This document shows, in pieces, positions 62,572 to 64,000 of a DNA stretch of 64,000 nucleotides. Numbering within the stretch: position 1 is the stretch's first letter; every line of letters starts with the position of its first letter. The notes under the pieces were generated by a model. The model saw only the letters and a program-made list of their open reading frames with translations, had not been told where the DNA came from and searched no databases. Position numbers and translations under genes: made by a program. Source of the DNA: Corynebacterium massiliense DSM 45435 (GTDB taxonomy: Bacteria > Actinomycetota > Actinomycetes > Mycobacteriales > Mycobacteriaceae). The stretch spans positions 1,674,001 to 1,738,000 of the forward strand of contig NZ_CP063189.1 of NCBI RefSeq assembly GCF_028609805.1, given 5' to 3'.

Positions 62572-62680
62572 AACTTCTCCTCAAAGTTGCAGTGTGTGAG
62601 TTAAATCCGCGGCCCTTTGACCGCGTCACACCGCATCGTCACCCGGTTTGGCCGGGGTGGCAAGCGTTCTTTCGGCTGCC

Positions 62681-62747
62681 TGTGGATAACTCCCGCCGAA
62701 ACGCGCCCGGCGCTTGGCGATGCCCCGAAAACCCCCAGTTATCCACA
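62681..62747. promoter_or_regulatory. 67-bp element with inverted DnaA-box-like sites upstream of ssb
   Basis: TGTGGATAA (62681-62689) and TTATCCACA (62739-62747), with the same box spacing, TCCC following the first box, and CCCGAAAA at the same internal offset as the element at 1497-1563. The cores otherwise differ, so the conserved parts are probably what matters. Confidence 0.6.
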
Positions 62748-62811
62748 GCCCGGCGCCCGAACCCTTGCTTTCCACACTACCACCCGTGTATAGAGCGCGG
62801 GGCTTTTATTT

Positions 62812-62840
62812 GCGCGCCGGCACTGCCCTCGCCGGCGCGC
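62812..62840. terminator. GC-rich hairpin after the CtaG-like gene
   Basis: Perfect ten-base stem GCGCGCCGGC (62812-62821) and GCCGGCGCGC (62831-62840), nine-base loop, 9 bases past the stop of the minus-strand gene. There is no T-run on the minus strand, so efficiency is uncertain. No gene is seen in 62572-62848. Confidence 0.5.
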
Positions 62841-62848
62841 GCGGGTGT

Positions 62849-64000
62849 CTACTGCTGGCGGAAGACCGACTGGTCGCCGGTCTTGTTGAGCTGTTCCAAC
62901 ATCGCGTTGTAATCGCTTAGGTCCTGGTCGTGGTCGATGTCCGCCTTGGCATCGAAACGCCGGGCCTCGGAGTGATCCTCGCGGAGCCACTCCATAAAGA
63001 GCTTGCCGAAGACGATGACCAACGGGAACTGGCCGAAGCCCCAGGCGATGCCACCTCCTTGGCGCTGATCGTTGCGCAGGTCCTGATCCCACGGCAGGTT
63101 GAGGCTCAGGTAGAACTCCTCGCCCAGGATCTGGTTGAGCTGCATGAGGTACACGCCGAGGAAGAGGTGGATCGGCATCGAGAAAAACAGGATGAGCAGG
63201 CGCACGCGAATGGGCGCGCGGTGCGGCAGCGGGTCCGGGCCAACGACCTCCCAGAAGTAGATGAACCCGGACAGCAGGAAGACCCAGTTCATGATCACGT
63301 GGCCGGCGTGCTCGGAGATGGCCACCTGGTACAGGTCGAAGTTTAGGTACAGCGCGTAGAAGAAGAACAGGAACTGCACCAGGTTGACCGCGGGATGGGT
63401 AATGACCCGCAGCGCCCGCGACTTGGTCAGCGCGACGACCCAGTCGTGAATGGTCGGCTGCCCGGGTCGGCCCGACGGGTAGGCCTCCATGAGCAGGGTC
63501 ATCGGCGCGCCCAGTACTAAGAAGAGCGGGATGACCATGGACAGCACCATGTGGGCGAGCATGTGCATCGAGTACATCGCCGGCATGTACAGCCCGATAC
63601 CGGTGGACATGACCAGGGTGAGTCCCAGCGAGCCCAGCATCCACCAGATGGTGCGGCCTACCGGCCACGACAGCCCGCGCTTGTGCAGGCGGTAGACGGA
63701 CCAGGCGTAGAAGGCCGCGAGACCTAAGCCGATGACGCCGAACATGACGTCGAAGCGGAACTGGGTCCACACGTTAATGACCGACGGCGGCTGGTCCAGG
63801 TTGTAGCCCATCTGGATCTGCATGGCCGAAAGGTTGGGGTCACGCGGCGGGGGCGGCGGAGTACGCCCCATGGTGATGGCCACGCCGACTGTCGCTGCCA
63901 TAACGAGCACCTCGCCGATGGCGATGCGCCGGAACAGCTGCGGCTTGTGTTTAAGCTGCGGGATGGTGAGCGTGCGGTGCGCGAGCCCCAGGATGCCTAA
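62849..64000 (-). CDS. cytochrome c oxidase assembly factor CtaG-like membrane protein (partial)
   Basis: 384 codons visible, open to the right edge, so the N-terminus is missing. It has at least seven hydrophobic helices with CtaG-like segments: GLYMPAMYSMHMLAHMVLSMVIPLFLVLGAP with conserved Met/His residues, EHAGHVIMNWVFLLSGFIYFWEVVGPDPLPHRAP, and FFSMPIHLFLGVYLM. In actinobacteria the CtaG domain is often fused to an N-terminal CopD-like copper domain; the part that would show this is off the window. It supplies copper for the oxidase. The internal GTG at 63910 is only one candidate start. Confidence 0.85.
   Translation of the reverse strand, partial: LGILGLAHRTLTIPQLKHKPQLFRRIAIGEVLVMAATVGVAITMGRTPPPPPRDPNLSAMQIQMGYNLDQPPSVINVWTQFRFDVMFGVIGLGLAAFYAWSVYRLHKRGLSWPVGRTIWWMLGSLGLTLVMSTGIGLYMPAMYSMHMLAHMVLSMVIPLFLVLGAPMTLLMEAYPSGRPGQPTIHDWVVALTKSRALRVITHPAVNLVQFLFFFYALYLNFDLYQVAISEHAGHVIMNWVFLLSGFIYFWEVVGPDPLPHRAPIRVRLLILFFSMPIHLFLGVYLMQLNQILGEEFYLSLNLPWDQDLRNDQRQGGGIAWGFGQFPLVIVFGKLFMEWLREDHSEARRFDAKADIDHDQDLSDYNAMLEQLNKTGDQSVFRQQ

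Noticed and set aside
1..64000. CRISPR arrays, rRNA genes, prophage structural genes and biosynthetic gene clusters
   Set aside because: Read for and not seen; no regularly spaced repeats and no capsid, terminase, NRPS or PKS motifs.

Overview
The window is a high-GC chromosomal segment from a Corynebacterium. The genus call rests on gene order: comEC-comEA-degV-gpgP-rsfS-nadD-proA-proB, then obgE-rpmA-rplU-rne, ndk-folC-valS-clpX, clpP1P2-tig, rpiB-pepN, and a metB/ABC-transporter/ald/globin/ettA/ssb/ctaG block. The very long RNase E/G, corynebacterial-style pilus sortases, TANNNT -10 boxes and an IS1249-like element agree. I cannot name the species.

Layout. 1-8037 (minus strand): DNA uptake (comEC partial, comEA), DegV, a GpgP-like phosphatase, ribosome silencing factor, NAD and proline synthesis. 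8064-11591: an LPXTG pilin with two class C sortases, with its own promoter, lying between proB and obgE. 11750-18237: obgE, L27, L21 and RNase E/G. 18446-26544: a membrane protein, ndk, a secreted metallophosphoesterase, DUF4233, folC and valS. 26699-34440: a TetR regulator, clpX, a peptide transporter, an SDR, clpP2, clpP1, tig and tRNA-Pro. 34622-40000 is the accessory part: a Gly/Asp-repeat protein, tRNA-Gly, an IS1249-like element split by an intact IS3-family element, and genes of unknown function. 40087-45590: rpiB, a DsbA-like nitroreductase relative, pepN and a Dcu transporter. 45643-55962: an SDR and what looks like a sulfur-responsive unit (CMD/AhpD fusion, peptide-type ABC importer, FAD/NAD protein, metB) with McbR-like operator candidates. 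56109-64000: MscS, truncated haemoglobin, ald, thioesterase, ettA, an SSB paralogue and a partial ctaG-like gene.

The most interesting signal is a pair of 67-bp intergenic elements at 1497-1563 and 62681-62747. Each has inverted TGTGGATAA/TTATCCACA boxes with identical 58-bp start-to-start spacing, a shared TCCC next to the first box and a shared CCCGAAAA at the same internal offset. One lies upstream of comEA-comEC and the other upstream of the ssb paralogue. This suggests a shared control signal for ssDNA-handling or DNA-uptake genes. Other notable points are a perfect 48-bp palindrome at 21692-21739, two operator-like palindromes before the Dcu transporter, probable leaderless starts for proB and valS, and an IS-in-IS insertion from which the interrupted transposase can be reconstructed exactly.
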